NCBI GenBank assembly: GCA_003116875.1
Contig: BCKT01000005.1
Location: 806,001 to 870,000, forward strand
Length of the DNA stretch: 64,000 nt
From: Takashimella koratensis
Taxonomy: Eukaryota > Basidiomycota > Tremellomycetes > Trichosporonales > Tetragoniomycetaceae
Direction: 5' to 3'
Each line of letters begins with the position of its first letter. Position 1 is the first letter of the stretch. A program made the translations under genes and the position numbers. Below are positions 1-9,469 of the stretch, one piece after another. The notes beneath the pieces are model-generated. The model was given only the letters and a program-made list of their open reading frames with translations. It was not told the origin of the DNA and searched no databases.

Positions 1-1
1 G

Positions 2-28
2 GCACGGTCCCAGGGCAAGAAGAAGTAA
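2..28 (+). CDS. possible 3' end of a gene entering from the left
   Basis: The first bases read in frame 2 as ARSQGKKK followed by TAA. A lysine-rich C-terminus at the window edge looks like the tail of an upstream plus-strand gene. Nine codons cannot establish this and no family can be named. The other frames here give no better reading. Confidence 0.2.
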   Translation, partial: ARSQGKKK

Positions 29-1681
29 AACACAGCGACAGAAAGAAGTGTCATGTCGTGTGCAGTCATGAATATGGACGACGAGTCGAGGTTGAGGCTG
101 TGAACTAGTCGAGGTATCTCCGTCGTTTGGTTGTTTCTTTCCTTACCAATGTCGTACGGCGTTGTCATGTACTTCGTTTCTTTCGTCCCTCCCTCCTCCG
201 TCACCATGGCCCGACCCCTCTCCCGGCTGCTACGTGATATCCACTTCTCGTTCCCCTTCCCTCTGAGTTTTGGTCATACCCTACCCTCTCTCTCTCTCTT
301 AGCACATTATACACATCCCTTTCTCCTGTGATATAGTCTCGGGTAGTTGACCAGCTTTTGGCGTTGATAGTGATAGGCTTTTTTTTCTCTACAACCTCTG
401 CATATTATGATTCGACCAGGACTAGGTGGCAGGGCTAGGTTAGAAGGGAGGTGAGGCAGCGAGGCGACCGGCCCTTGCGCCTGTGTTTCGGAAAGCAAAG
501 TGGGGACATGAAACGTAGTGACGAACGACCGGGCTCGGGAGGGCCGGATACAAGGGTTTCGAGGATCGGAAGACTCCTCTTGTTCACGCTCGGTCCATCA
601 AAAAGCAAACAAACCAAAATCGTAGATCATGAGAAAGACGCGATGACGCCTACTGAATAGTCACGATATCCGACTACTCAAGCATGGGCCACTGGGACAA
701 GGGATCAATGGATATTCGTGAGGAGGGGATTCAAAGCGAAATCGGCTAATTTCCCTAGTGCCGTCACCCATCAATCGATCAATCGATCAATCACCCTATC
801 AACATCAACACATCAACGCATCACCCATCACTCCTCACTCCACCCCCATCAACAACCTCAACAACCAAGACGGCCTATCACGCATCAATCAATCATGCAC
901 CTACCTCTCCTCCCTTAATCACCACCCTCGTCTAGCCCGCTCTTGCGGTTGGGCCGTGCTTCAATACGACATGATGTTTGTTTATTCCATGCCCCTCGCC
1001 CCAGCCCACCCACGCCTGATTCAACTAAAGGCCGGGAGAGGGCGCAGGGCGCTGGGGTCCGGTGTCCTTCCTTTTCACGCTTCGGCCCTTGGCGCCCCGT
1101 CCGTTTGTGATTCTGATGGCTAGCGGGCTAGCGGGGTCCAGCCAGCCACCATCAAACACAGACACAGAGGGACCAGCAACGGCAACTGACTTGATAGGCA
1201 GCAGCGAGAAACAGCGATTTTGTTACGACACGACGAGGTATCGATGTCTATCCGGTATCAATGCGCAACTAGTCCCTCACTCTCTCACACTCTCATTCTC
1301 TCACTTTCTACCTCTCCTTCACGACACCGACTTCGACAACCACCACGATACCAACTACCGACTACCGACAACCGGCTTGCATATATAAACTGACCATCCG
1401 TCGTGCCTCGAAGTCGCCATCTCACTTCCCACACACCCTCACAAACCCAAACGCTCGTCCTTCACACGACTCCTCCCTCCTCCTTTATCCTCTTGTTTAT
1501 TTCCCTCTTGGCCCTTTGGCTCTCCTTGAAGGAGTCCTCTCTCCATCACTTACCCCTGCACCAACCACGACGATACTTTCTCACCTCCCCAATTGACCCT
1601 TCATCCACTTTCCCGCTCCTCGCTCACCGCTCTTCCCCGTCCTCCTTCACTCCTGCCTCTATACCCCCACGCCGACTCACA
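29..1681. other. gene-free stretch and leader of the membrane-protein gene
   Basis: No open frame here has convincing coding character. The stretch holds short CT-rich and CA-rich segments, a small ATCA-type direct repeat near 768-900, and from about 1260 onward a strongly pyrimidine-rich plus strand. That last part is probably the promoter and 5' leader of the gene starting at 1682. A longer frame opens at 1403, but its first 93 codons lie in the CT-rich leader, so I do not use that start. Confidence 0.5.
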
Positions 1682-2766
1682 ATGATCTCTCGCTCGGTCG
1701 CCGGTTCGGTGTTCATGCAACACCGGCTCTTCTTCCGTGCCGTCCTCGTCGCGGCACTTCTCATGCTTGGCCATGTCTCCATGTGCATCTCTGCTGGTCT
1801 CATGGGTGAGTCTTCGCTTTCTGCCTCATACTTCTCACTTCATCTTAACCTCTTGTCTCCGCTTCTCACCTCTCACCGTTCTCTACATCTCCACCAACAT
1901 CACTGATACCCCTCCCTTCCTGTTTATTCCTGTTTAGGCGCACCGACAACCGACGCCATCCTTCTCGGCTCCTCCATCCAGAGTCTGTCAACTCTGATCG
2001 CCCTCACTCTCCTCTGGGTAACATTCACGACTTTTGAACTTGCCGAGTTCCACGTCTCGACTCCCTTCCTTCGTCGGTTCCGCTTGCGCCCAACTGGGAA
2101 CCCCAGGCCCGCTCAGTACAAGATCTCGTTCAACGAGCTCACGGAGTACCTACTCCTCTCTGGCGTCGGGCTCGCCGCGTCCCCGCCTTACGTCCCTCTT
2201 CAACAGACCGAATCGGTCCAGGCCGAAGACGAGAAAACCCCGCTTGTGGAAATCGCCGCAGAGACCGAGAACGCAGACGTTGTCGAGGTCGTCGATGAGG
2301 AAGAGGAAGAGACCGAGCGAATGTCTATTTCGTTCTCGACTACTTGGGTCGAGTTCATGCTCGGCTCGGCTTTGCTCGCGGCTTGGGGAGGTGAGTTATT
2401 GTTTCCCTATGGTGCTAAGCACCGATTTCAGAGCATGGCTGATATCTCTACTAGCTTGTTACAAGGATTGCGAATACGTCCTGACGGCATTCATCGCTAT
2501 CCTCCCCTTCGACCTATGTGAGTCCTATCTCTGGGGCTTTCACATGGACTAACTGTACTTTCGTCGCAGGTGTCGTCCTTATCACCTCTACCATTCTCGC
2601 GGCATTCTCACTCATCGGCCTCCAAGCTCAACTCGTCCTCGCTATTGCCCGTTTCGTGCTCCGCCAGGGCCAAGGGTCGATCGTCTCGGCGGAACTGTGG
2701 ATGGTCCACACAGGCAAGTGGGAAGGTTTTATCCGTCTGCACGACCGCGAATGCCTCAGCGTGTGA
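1682..2766 (+). CDS. multi-pass membrane protein of unknown function, 4 exons
   Basis: Exons 1682-1805, 1938-2390, 2455-2517 and 2570-2766 join in frame to 278 residues. All three introns are short GT-AG introns; the last has a clear CTAAC branch site. The protein has a hydrophobic stretch near residues 16-38, further hydrophobic segments around 50-72, 172-192 and 200-210, and a last one near 213-240. A strongly acidic loop (residues about 140-165, with runs of Glu and Asp) lies between them. The start follows the pyrimidine leader and is the first ATG giving a hydrophobic N-terminus. It is convergent with the next gene. I do not recognise the family. Eukaryotic small membrane proteins of this shape are often ER or vacuolar, but the sequence alone does not show location. 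Confidence 0.7.
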
Positions 2767-2997
2767 GAGAGGGGCAGGATCAAAACTGCCTTTGTCACGC
2801 GAGAAGTAGCTGCTGCTTTCTTTACCTCATATATTCTCTAGAAGAGCCAGAACTGAACGCCATGACATGATCCTGTACAATCAGGTAACTGATAGAACTC
2901 TGAAACGAAAGACATGCACATAAACTCATCGTATACCGTGTAACCCGTCGACAGGAAGACATTTACGCCGATTCCTGGCTACAACTTTGATTCTGTC

Positions 2998-3698
2998 TCA
3001 TATACCCGGCGGGACCGTGCTCTCCATATCCCAAGGCGTCAGATCCTCAGCCGTCGAATGGACCGTGGTCCTGACCATGTCTCTTTCGGGCCCTTCGTAC
3101 TCTCGGCTCCCGTGAAACGCTCGAGCTCGCGGGCGTTTCGTTTCGTCCTCGTTTAGAGATAAGAAAAAGTCTTCTGTGCGTGGGATAGTCGGCCGGGTAT
3201 TGATCTCCACGCACTAGTCCCAGGTCAGCCGGTAGTCATACAATGGCCATTTGCTTGACTCACGCTTCGACAGAACCCGTTCATTTCCTCCTCGAGATAC
3301 TCGTTGTTTGACGTCACCCTTGCGAGTTGCAGTTGTTCCCTTGAGGGATTGGGTACGTCGTACAAGCTCCGCGACATGCACCAGGGGCAGGTCTTGTAGA
3401 CTTGGTCGGTATCGTCTCCTCCGGTGCTGACGATTCTTCCAGTGGCGACCGACCTGTTGGTGACTGGCCCGAGGGCGTTCGAGGGTCCGTTGGGCCCGTT
3501 CCAGCGGCGTGGTGTGTCCTGGTTGTCCTGAGAATCCCGAGTAACAGCGACTGAGGTCGCTTGGCTGGAGAGGGTGTCCAAGGCGTCACGCGGGACCATT
3601 CGCTGGAAACTGGTGGGGATTCGGCGTGGGGGTCCAGTAGAGTTGGCGTTCGCAGTAGAGGATTCAGCGGGTGCGCTAGTTTCGTCCAGAAAGGGCAT
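2998..3698 (-). CDS. hypothetical protein with a CPWC motif, 2 exons
   Basis: Exons 3698-3264 and 3213-2998 join in frame across a 50-nt intron (donor GTGAGT, acceptor TAG) into 216 residues. The first half is Ser/Thr/Pro-rich and probably disordered. The middle contains YKTCPWCMSRSLYDVPN, a CxxC pair, and the last third is charged. A lone CxxC is not enough to call a zinc finger or thioredoxin fold. The gene lies tail-to-tail with the membrane-protein gene, 231 bp apart. No family is recognised. An alternative is that the second exon is longer or shorter, since the intron is at the small end for this genome. Confidence 0.55.
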
Positions 3699-4244
3699 GA
3701 TTGAGGTTTACGTGTTGCAGAGGTAGGCAAAGTAAGGTGAACGATTGAATGGCTGGCGGTAAGTTGCAGCTGCTCTGACTATCCCTCCATGGCTCCACCT
3801 CTTATACTTTCACCCTGTTGCCAAGTCAACGAAGGCTCCTAACCTTATCAGGCTGCGCAAAAGCCCAGTATGTCGTCTGTTACCCCACCTCCCCACCTTT
3901 TTGACATAACGGTGGGGCTCAAAGCTAGAGGGAGGGGTTTGAGGTAAAGAGTTATTCGAAAAAAAATCGCCGATAAAGTAGAGTGGAGCAAACCAGAGCA
4001 GCGCAGAGCAGCGCAGAGCAGAGTAGAGCAAAGTAAAGTAGAGAAATGGCGTGATCAGTGGGCGTCAGTTCACAGTGGGGAAGGGTATGGGTTGTATTGA
4101 CCGGCGAAGTGGCCTTCGAGGGATGATAAAGGAAGGAGCACGGTCGAAAGCGAGAGTGTTTGAACAAGTTTGTATGAGGAGGAGGCCGGGTAGGAGAGGG
4201 TTGATGAAAGTGGAGTGAGAGAGAGAGATTGGGGGGGGAGGGGG

Positions 4245-4294
4245 NNNNNNNNNNNNNNNNNNNNNNNNNNNNNNNNNNNNNNNNNNNNNNNNNN
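4245..4294. other. assembly gap (50 N) flanked by poly-G
   Basis: Exactly 50 undetermined bases sit between GGGGGGGGAGGGG on the left and a G13 run on the right. The round number suggests a scaffolding placeholder. The flanks suggest the assembly or reads failed in a long G homopolymer like the one at 43887-43986. Confidence 0.9.
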
Positions 4295-4458
4295 GGGGGG
4301 GGGGGGTGGAGAAATCTAGGAATGATCGTCTGAAGCAGTCCATCCCTCTCTGTGCTTTTGATCCACAGATCTCAACAAGCGAATGAGAGTCCCTTCCAAC
4401 GGAACGCCTGATCGTTTCTCTTTGAGGTCGATGGAGGTGCGAAGGAATACCATCGTTT

Positions 4459-4902
4459 TCAAATGGACTGAAAAACGACTTGAGACATTGTTTTCTCGTC
4501 GACGCTACTCGAGGTGATTTTGTCTTCATGCAACTTGTCGAAAATGCTGGGGGAAATGGCTCGCCTCATGGACCTGCCCCACCACTGAATCCCACTCTTT
4601 GAGGTTTTTCCGGGAACCAAAAGACTAGGGATGTCGATGTGATAGTGACTTTCTGCCGAGGGTTTGAATCCGATGTCTCCAAGGCAGCCACGCAGCAACC
4701 TCAGGTGTTTCAGAGATTGCCCGTTCTCCTTTTCGTGAAACTTGCTTGAGTAGGCAAGGTAGTATGCCGCCGTCAATCCTGACCTCCGTCCTTCTTGATG
4801 TCCAAAGCTCCTTGAAAGGGTGCTCTCGATAGCGAACGTTTCTTTGTCAAGCTTTCAAACAATGCGAGATGCCTTGTACGCCGAATAGTCTTTTTTGGGC
4901 AT
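4459..4902 (-). pseudogene. 148-codon frame broken by one TGA
   Basis: Read from the ATG at 4902 (context AATCATGCC) one frame stays open to the TGA at 4461-4459 except for a single in-frame TGA at 4857-4855 (codon 16). Downstream the frame reads LDKETFAIESTL, then a basic segment, then residues such as GIQWWGRSMRR and a C-terminus MSQVVFQSI. No splice sites cleanly remove the stop. It could be a decayed gene, a sequencing error, a real 15-codon upstream ORF followed by a non-ATG frame, or chance. The product resembles no family I know. Overlapping frames in other phases are shorter and less protein-like. Confidence 0.3.
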
Positions 4903-5452
4903 GATTGAGTTGAATCAGGTAGAGATGAGTGAATGAGAGGGGAACAGGTTGAGATTGTGAAAGAGGGCAGAATCACTTGGCCGTGAAGATGTCGAAAAAA
5001 CCATGCTCAACTGGGCTATTTAGTGCCCCCTCCCATATTTCGAGACCTGAACAAAGGTCGGGCCAGGCTTGGCGTAGTAGAGAGGCACAAGTGTGACTGA
5101 AAGGAGGGGTTGTCTTGGAAACTTGCAGAATCTCCTGGCAATGTCTTCGCGAACTTGAGCTCGTGAGAGAAACGAGAACCTGCTATGTCAAGCCAGTGAA
5201 AGACTTCTCGGCTGACTCGTTCACGTGCCAGTCAAGCCCACAAATGCGTGAATGAGCGGCTTCGGTGTACAGCATGCATACAAGTGACAGACGATGACGA
5301 GATGAGTGCTATGAACAAATCGTGCAGATGAGCAATAAAAAAAACCGAGACCAACGAAGCCTCTGTTGGTATAGGCGATATAAAAACCAGAGCCAAGAAC
5401 AACCAGAAACCGAAATTGACGAAGAGACATCAAGACAACTTAACTAGACGCC

Positions 5453-6971
5453 TTATGCCTTCTCACGCTCCTCGAGGAACTTCTGGCCAGCTTTACTCTT
5501 CCACCCCGGAGCGCCCTCAAATCCGTTGATCCCCAGCTGGAAATCGCGAACGGCCTCCATTGCTTGTCGGTTAGACGTGAGGACGAAAGGTCCGTACTGC
5601 GTTATGTGTTAGTGACTGCAACAAAGACAACAAAGACAGTGTATATTGAGCCTCTTAAAGAAGTTTATGTGTCGCGAAGGCAGAGTGGGAAAGGCAGCGT
5701 GATGAGTGATTGATTCAGGTGTGCTTACCTGGACAACAGGCTGGTCTAGAGGTTCACCAGCGATCAAAACAAAGTGCGTCTCCTCATCCGTGTTCTCTGG
5801 TCGAACGAGGGTAACCCCGTTCTCTCCTGCTTTCGAAGATAAGACGACCGTGTGGAATTTGTCGAGAACTGTCGGGTCTTCCCCGATCTGCAGTTTACCC
5901 GTGAGGACTGAACGTATGATATTAGCGAGTCTCCAGGCATATCCTACCGAGGAGAGAGAACGGATGAAGAGTGGAGAGGAGAACTCACTGTAGACGAAAG
6001 CGGTCCAACCTTCGGGAATCTCCTGAAAGACTTCGACACCAGCCTTCTGGAGCTTAAAGTCGAGGTACCAGCAGTTGCTAACGGATCGGACGAAGCCCTG
6101 GTACCGTAGAAGCAGTGATTAGCTCAGGTGCGCATTCAACGACAACAACAACACAGCTCCTCACCTCAACACCGTGGGATTTGCCCGAGATTACAGTGAC
6201 GCGCACACCCTCCTTAGGCTCGACGGTATCGATACTGCCAATCACATATCAGTCCCATTCTCTCTCCTTCATCTCGACACTCTATCACACAACTGTACTC
6301 ACTCTTTCGCCTGACGTTCCTGATACGATGGTGGGCAGAACTTGTCTTTCTCCGGGATATCCAACCAGAGCTGCAACCCCTCGGTCGGTTCGTCACCCTC
6401 GTGCACTGGGATCTCAGAGTGCATGACTCCTCTGCCAGCTGTCATCCACTGGACGCCGCCAGGGAGGAGCATGCCCGAGTGGCCCGCAGAGTCCTCGTGC
6501 ACCATCTTGCCTTGGAGTTGGTAGGTGACAGTGACTTGGCCTCGGTGAGGGTGGTCGGGGAAGCCAGCGCCCTTGGCGATAGTCGCGTGGTCGAGCCTGG
6601 GACGGTCAGTATGATGTAAGGGAAAGGAGAGGCGAGGGGTTGGGAGGACAGGGAGAGGAGAGACGGAACGCGACGTACATGAGGAACGGGGTGAGGTTGC
6701 GAAGCGCGCGAGAGCCGATAGAACGACGGACGATGGCACCCATGCCCTCTGGCGTCTCGGCAGCGTACACGGCCTTGACGGGAGCTCGCGAGACTTCAGG
6801 CGCTGCCGAGGTCGCAGCGTTGATCGCGGCGTTGGCCCCCGTGATAGCTGCGTTGGCAGCGGTGGTTGCGGCGGTAGCCATGTTGCGAGTAGGTATCCGG
6901 TGTAGTCGGGTAGTGCTTGTAGTAGTAGTAGTTGTAGTTGGTAGTCGTCGAACGATCGACGATAGACTCAT
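5453..6971 (-). CDS. pirin family protein, 6 exons
   Basis: Exons 6971-6679, 6596-6303, 6234-6165, 6097-5989, 5907-5729 and 5596-5453 give 362 residues, with all phases consistent. The bicupin core is unmistakable: LTPFLMLDHATI, FPDHPHRG, HEDSAGHSG, VQWMTAGRGVMHSEIPVHEG, CPPSYQE, and near the end YGPFVLTSNRQAMEAV. The metal ligands expected for pirins are present as His113 and His115 (HPH) and His157 and Glu159 (HSE). Pirins bind iron and act as redox-linked nuclear cofactors or quercetinases; which applies here is unknown. The first about 95 residues extend beyond the usual pirin start: Arg/Ser/Thr-rich up to residue 30, then Ala-rich. A second in-frame ATG at 6881 would remove the basic part. 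The N-terminus could be a mitochondrial presequence, giving dual targeting by start choice. Confidence 0.93.
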
Positions 6972-7535
6972 TCAAGGTAGACAAACGGTGATGGTATGTT
7001 TTTGGAAGACCAAGTTGAAAGGATCGAAGTGAGTGCGGTCCTTTTATATGTTATCCAAGCGAGCGGCGAGGCGATGGGCCGGGGCGGGTGATCTCGGGGA
7101 CGCGGGTCGTCGAGAAGAGCGGAGAAGTGAGGAGAAGAGTGAAGAAGATGGGATGCATACGGTGTTGAGAACCGGGGGATCAGCCCCGGGGTCAGTCAGT
7201 GGTGAAGTGAGTCAGTTGTCCCGTGTCACGGATGACCAACCATTCGCTGGATTTTAGAAATCGCTGGGAACATTTGTCCCAAAGTGGTAATTTGTACGTG
7301 TTTGGCTCATCCATCCCATCGCAATCCTCAATCAATCTCAAACTCCCTCAGTCTCAGTCTCTTTGGTTCCGACGGGGCAAGTAAAGGATACGGGCAGCGG
7401 GCAGCGGGCAGCGGGCAGCGGGCAGCGGGCAGCGGGTAGCTATGGACGGGCATGGGGGATAGAGCATGTGTACAATGAACAATCAATTCCGCAATCCTCG
7501 GACCCGGTAGAGGTGCCGGTGGTAAGCAACCCCGA
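6972..7535. other. short gene-free stretch between pirin and the Myb gene
   Basis: This holds the pirin upstream region (right of 6971) and the 3' flank of the minus-strand Myb gene. Apart from the heptamer repeat at 7392-7440 I see nothing to annotate. Small open frames here are GC-driven. Confidence 0.5.
7392..7440. repeat. minisatellite (GGGCAGC)6 plus one degenerate unit
   Basis: Six perfect tandem copies of the 7-mer GGGCAGC at 7392-7433 are followed by GGGTAGC. It lies downstream of the Myb-like gene ending at 7536. Confidence 0.95.
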
Positions 7536-8181
7536 TTAGTCGCCAAGGCTGTCGATGAACGCCTCAAGCTTGGGACGGAGGTCGTACGTCCATTTGTTGC
7601 GGCACGCCTAATGGTCATGTATAGTCAGTAACCATTTAAAGTGATTGAGGACCAGGCAGCGAGAACGTCGCATAGTGGAACGAGGATGAGCTGAGACGAG
7701 GGCAGGCTGGGAATGGTGTTGAGAGCAGAGTGAAAGGAATTGAAGATGTCGTTCATTTACCAGCTTATCGCGCACCCCTCCGATCTTGTTCGAGACGTCG
7801 TCCCACTTGAACGATTTCTATTCATTCAACATCAGCATCATCCCTTCTTTCCTTCTTCCCAAACGACTACCTTCGAAAACCTAGCTATTGCTCTTCGTTG
7901 CCCTTATCCGCCTGACTCTAACTCACGGGAATAATGTCGAGGGCTTCCCAAAGCATTCGCACCTCTTCTTTCTTCCAAGACCCCTTATTGGCCACCCCGG
8001 ACCCAGGGGTGGCGGGCGCTGAGCCAATGACCGAACCTTTGGGAGTCGACTTGGGCGAGCGAGATTTCTTGTTGGGAGTGTCGGAGGTTGAAGGCCTTCC
8101 GCGCTTGCCTTTGTTTGGCGTGGCTGGGGAGAGGGTGGGCTTGAGCTCGGGAGTGAGCGAGCGGTCAGATGGAGAGGACAT
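7536..8181 (-). CDS. small Myb/SANT-like DNA-binding protein A, 3 exons
   Basis: Exons 8181-7927, 7817-7761 and 7607-7536 join in frame to 127 residues. The N-terminal about 70 residues are Ser/Thr/Pro/Lys-rich with basic clusters such as KGKRGRPS and NKKSRSPKS, consistent with nuclear localisation and DNA contact. The C-terminal about 60 residues form one Myb-type three-helix unit with spaced tryptophans: GSWKKEEVRMLWEAL, FKWDDVSNKIGG and CRNKWTYDLRPKL. One Myb unit and no other domain is unusual for a transcription factor but known for telobox/SANT-like proteins. Its closest visible relative is the divergent gene starting at 8834, which shares domain, exon number and the position of intron 1. 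The target is unknown. Confidence 0.8.
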
Positions 8182-8833
8182 GGTGTGGGCTGTCTAGGGA
8201 TAGGTGTGGTGAGTAAACAAGGACAATAGGGGAGTGAAGAGGTGGACGAAAGACGAGTGGGAGATGAATAGGAAGAACTGAGCAACGAGAGATGGGGATG
8301 AGGATATGAAGAGTTAGTGAAGAGCTGGGCGCGGAGAGGGTCCGAAGCCGCTGAGGTGAGATGAGGTGCTGAGCTCAGCACCCATCTCCCCATCTGCCAT
8401 CCCTAATCTGTCTCTGCCAGGCGAGATTAGGCGATTGTGATGAGACGCCATACCATCATCATCTATAAGAGGCAAGATTGGACCAAAGGACCGCTCCGGT
8501 TGGGATGAAACGCAGATGAACCGGGTGCACTCGGTGCCCTCAGTGCGTGCTCGAGCGCGGTGCACTTGAACAATCTTGCCTCTGTCGTTGTAAGTGAAGG
8601 GTATCACGCATGGTCCCCTCGCTCTCACCCTGATCACCACCCGAATCCACTCTGATCCCTTTCTCGCCATTTCCTCATCCACTCCCGTCCTGCTCCAACT
8701 CGACTCTCACTTGACTCTCACTCCTGGCTCGTTCTCAACACCTACTGCTCACCCCCTTTCCATACCTCTCTTCCCTCCCTGCTCACCGCTTTACCTCCCA
8801 CTCGTACAGCACTTCTTATTTCCATCGATCACC
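8182..8833. promoter_or_regulatory. shared 652-bp divergent promoter of the two Myb-like genes
   Basis: The two ATGs face away from each other across this interval. The half next to 8834 (about 8600-8830) is the usual C+T-rich leader on the plus strand. The half next to 8181 is G+A-rich on the plus strand, so it is C+T-rich in the direction of the minus gene. Between them at about 8400-8590 lies mixed sequence where initiation elements would sit. No specific operator could be recognised. Confidence 0.55.
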
Positions 8834-9469
8834 ATGGTAGTCAAGCGCGAAGCTTCGCCTGAGGTCGAAGACATTGAAGAGCTTGCTCCCTCGACACCGA
8901 CGAAGAAGGTCAAATCGACCCCGAAAGCCACGCCGACAAAGGTATCGGGCTCCAAGACGTTCAAGTCGCCCAAGTCACCGACGAAGAGCGAAGGTGGAGA
9001 CGGAGGGAAGAAGACGGGTTCGTGGTCTGGGGACGAGCTCAAGTTACTTTACGAGATCATGTGTCCGAAAAAAGTGAGTTAAAGCGTCCTCTGTTCAGCG
9101 TCTTCTGTTCTCAACTCCTCTCTCGTAACAAGATCATCATCGCCGTCATCAGTCTCAAGCAGAGTTAAGAGTTTAGCTGACCTTGTTCGTGAGTAGCTCG
9201 GAACGAATTGGAGCGAAGTATCTGCTCAGATTCCCGGCCGCGATGCCAAATCATGCAACAACAAGGCAAGTGTCGGTATTCACCATGCGAAGGCCCTCCA
9301 TCTGCCATTAGAAACGAAAGAGGCGTTTTAGGTTGAGGCCCTAGGACACCAATCAGTGCAGGTGTGGGGTAGAGTCGAGATTGGAAAGTGGGGTTGAGAG
9401 CTGACAACGAGACAGTGGAGCAGAATGCAAGGGAAGATACTCAAAGCGATTGAAGACATGGGCGAGTGA
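8834..9469 (+). CDS. small Myb/SANT-like DNA-binding protein B, 3 exons, GC-AG intron
   Basis: Exons 8834-9073, 9197-9265 and 9416-9469 give 120 residues. The N-terminal region is acidic then Lys/Thr/Pro/Ser-rich (KKVKSTPKATPTK). The Myb unit follows: GSWSGDELKLLYEIM, TNWSEVSAQIPGRDAKSCNNKW and SRMQGKILKAIEDMGE. It aligns with gene A without gaps except one residue, and both proteins end a few residues after the third helix with MGE or LGD. Intron 1 falls after the same helix in both. Intron 2 begins GCAAGT instead of GTAAGT; no in-frame GT donor nearby preserves the third helix, so a GC-AG intron is the best reading. It probably arose with gene A by inverted duplication. Confidence 0.8.

Larger units (their letters stand above)
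3699..5452. other. gene-poor interval with assembly gap
   Basis: Apart from the interrupted frame at 4459-4902, nothing here is well supported. There is a short degenerate GCAGA/GTAGA repeat at about 3980-4045. A run of 50 N at 4245-4294 is flanked on both sides by G-runs. The base composition is visibly more A/T-rich than in neighbouring genes. The minus-strand frame at 5221-5433 lacks coding character and reaches into the region just downstream of the pirin gene. Confidence 0.5.

Noticed and set aside
7392..7440. Possible CRISPR-like or regulatory repeat array
   Set aside because: Head-to-tail heptamers without spacers in a eukaryotic genome; simple slippage repeat. The same reasoning applies to the other tandem arrays.
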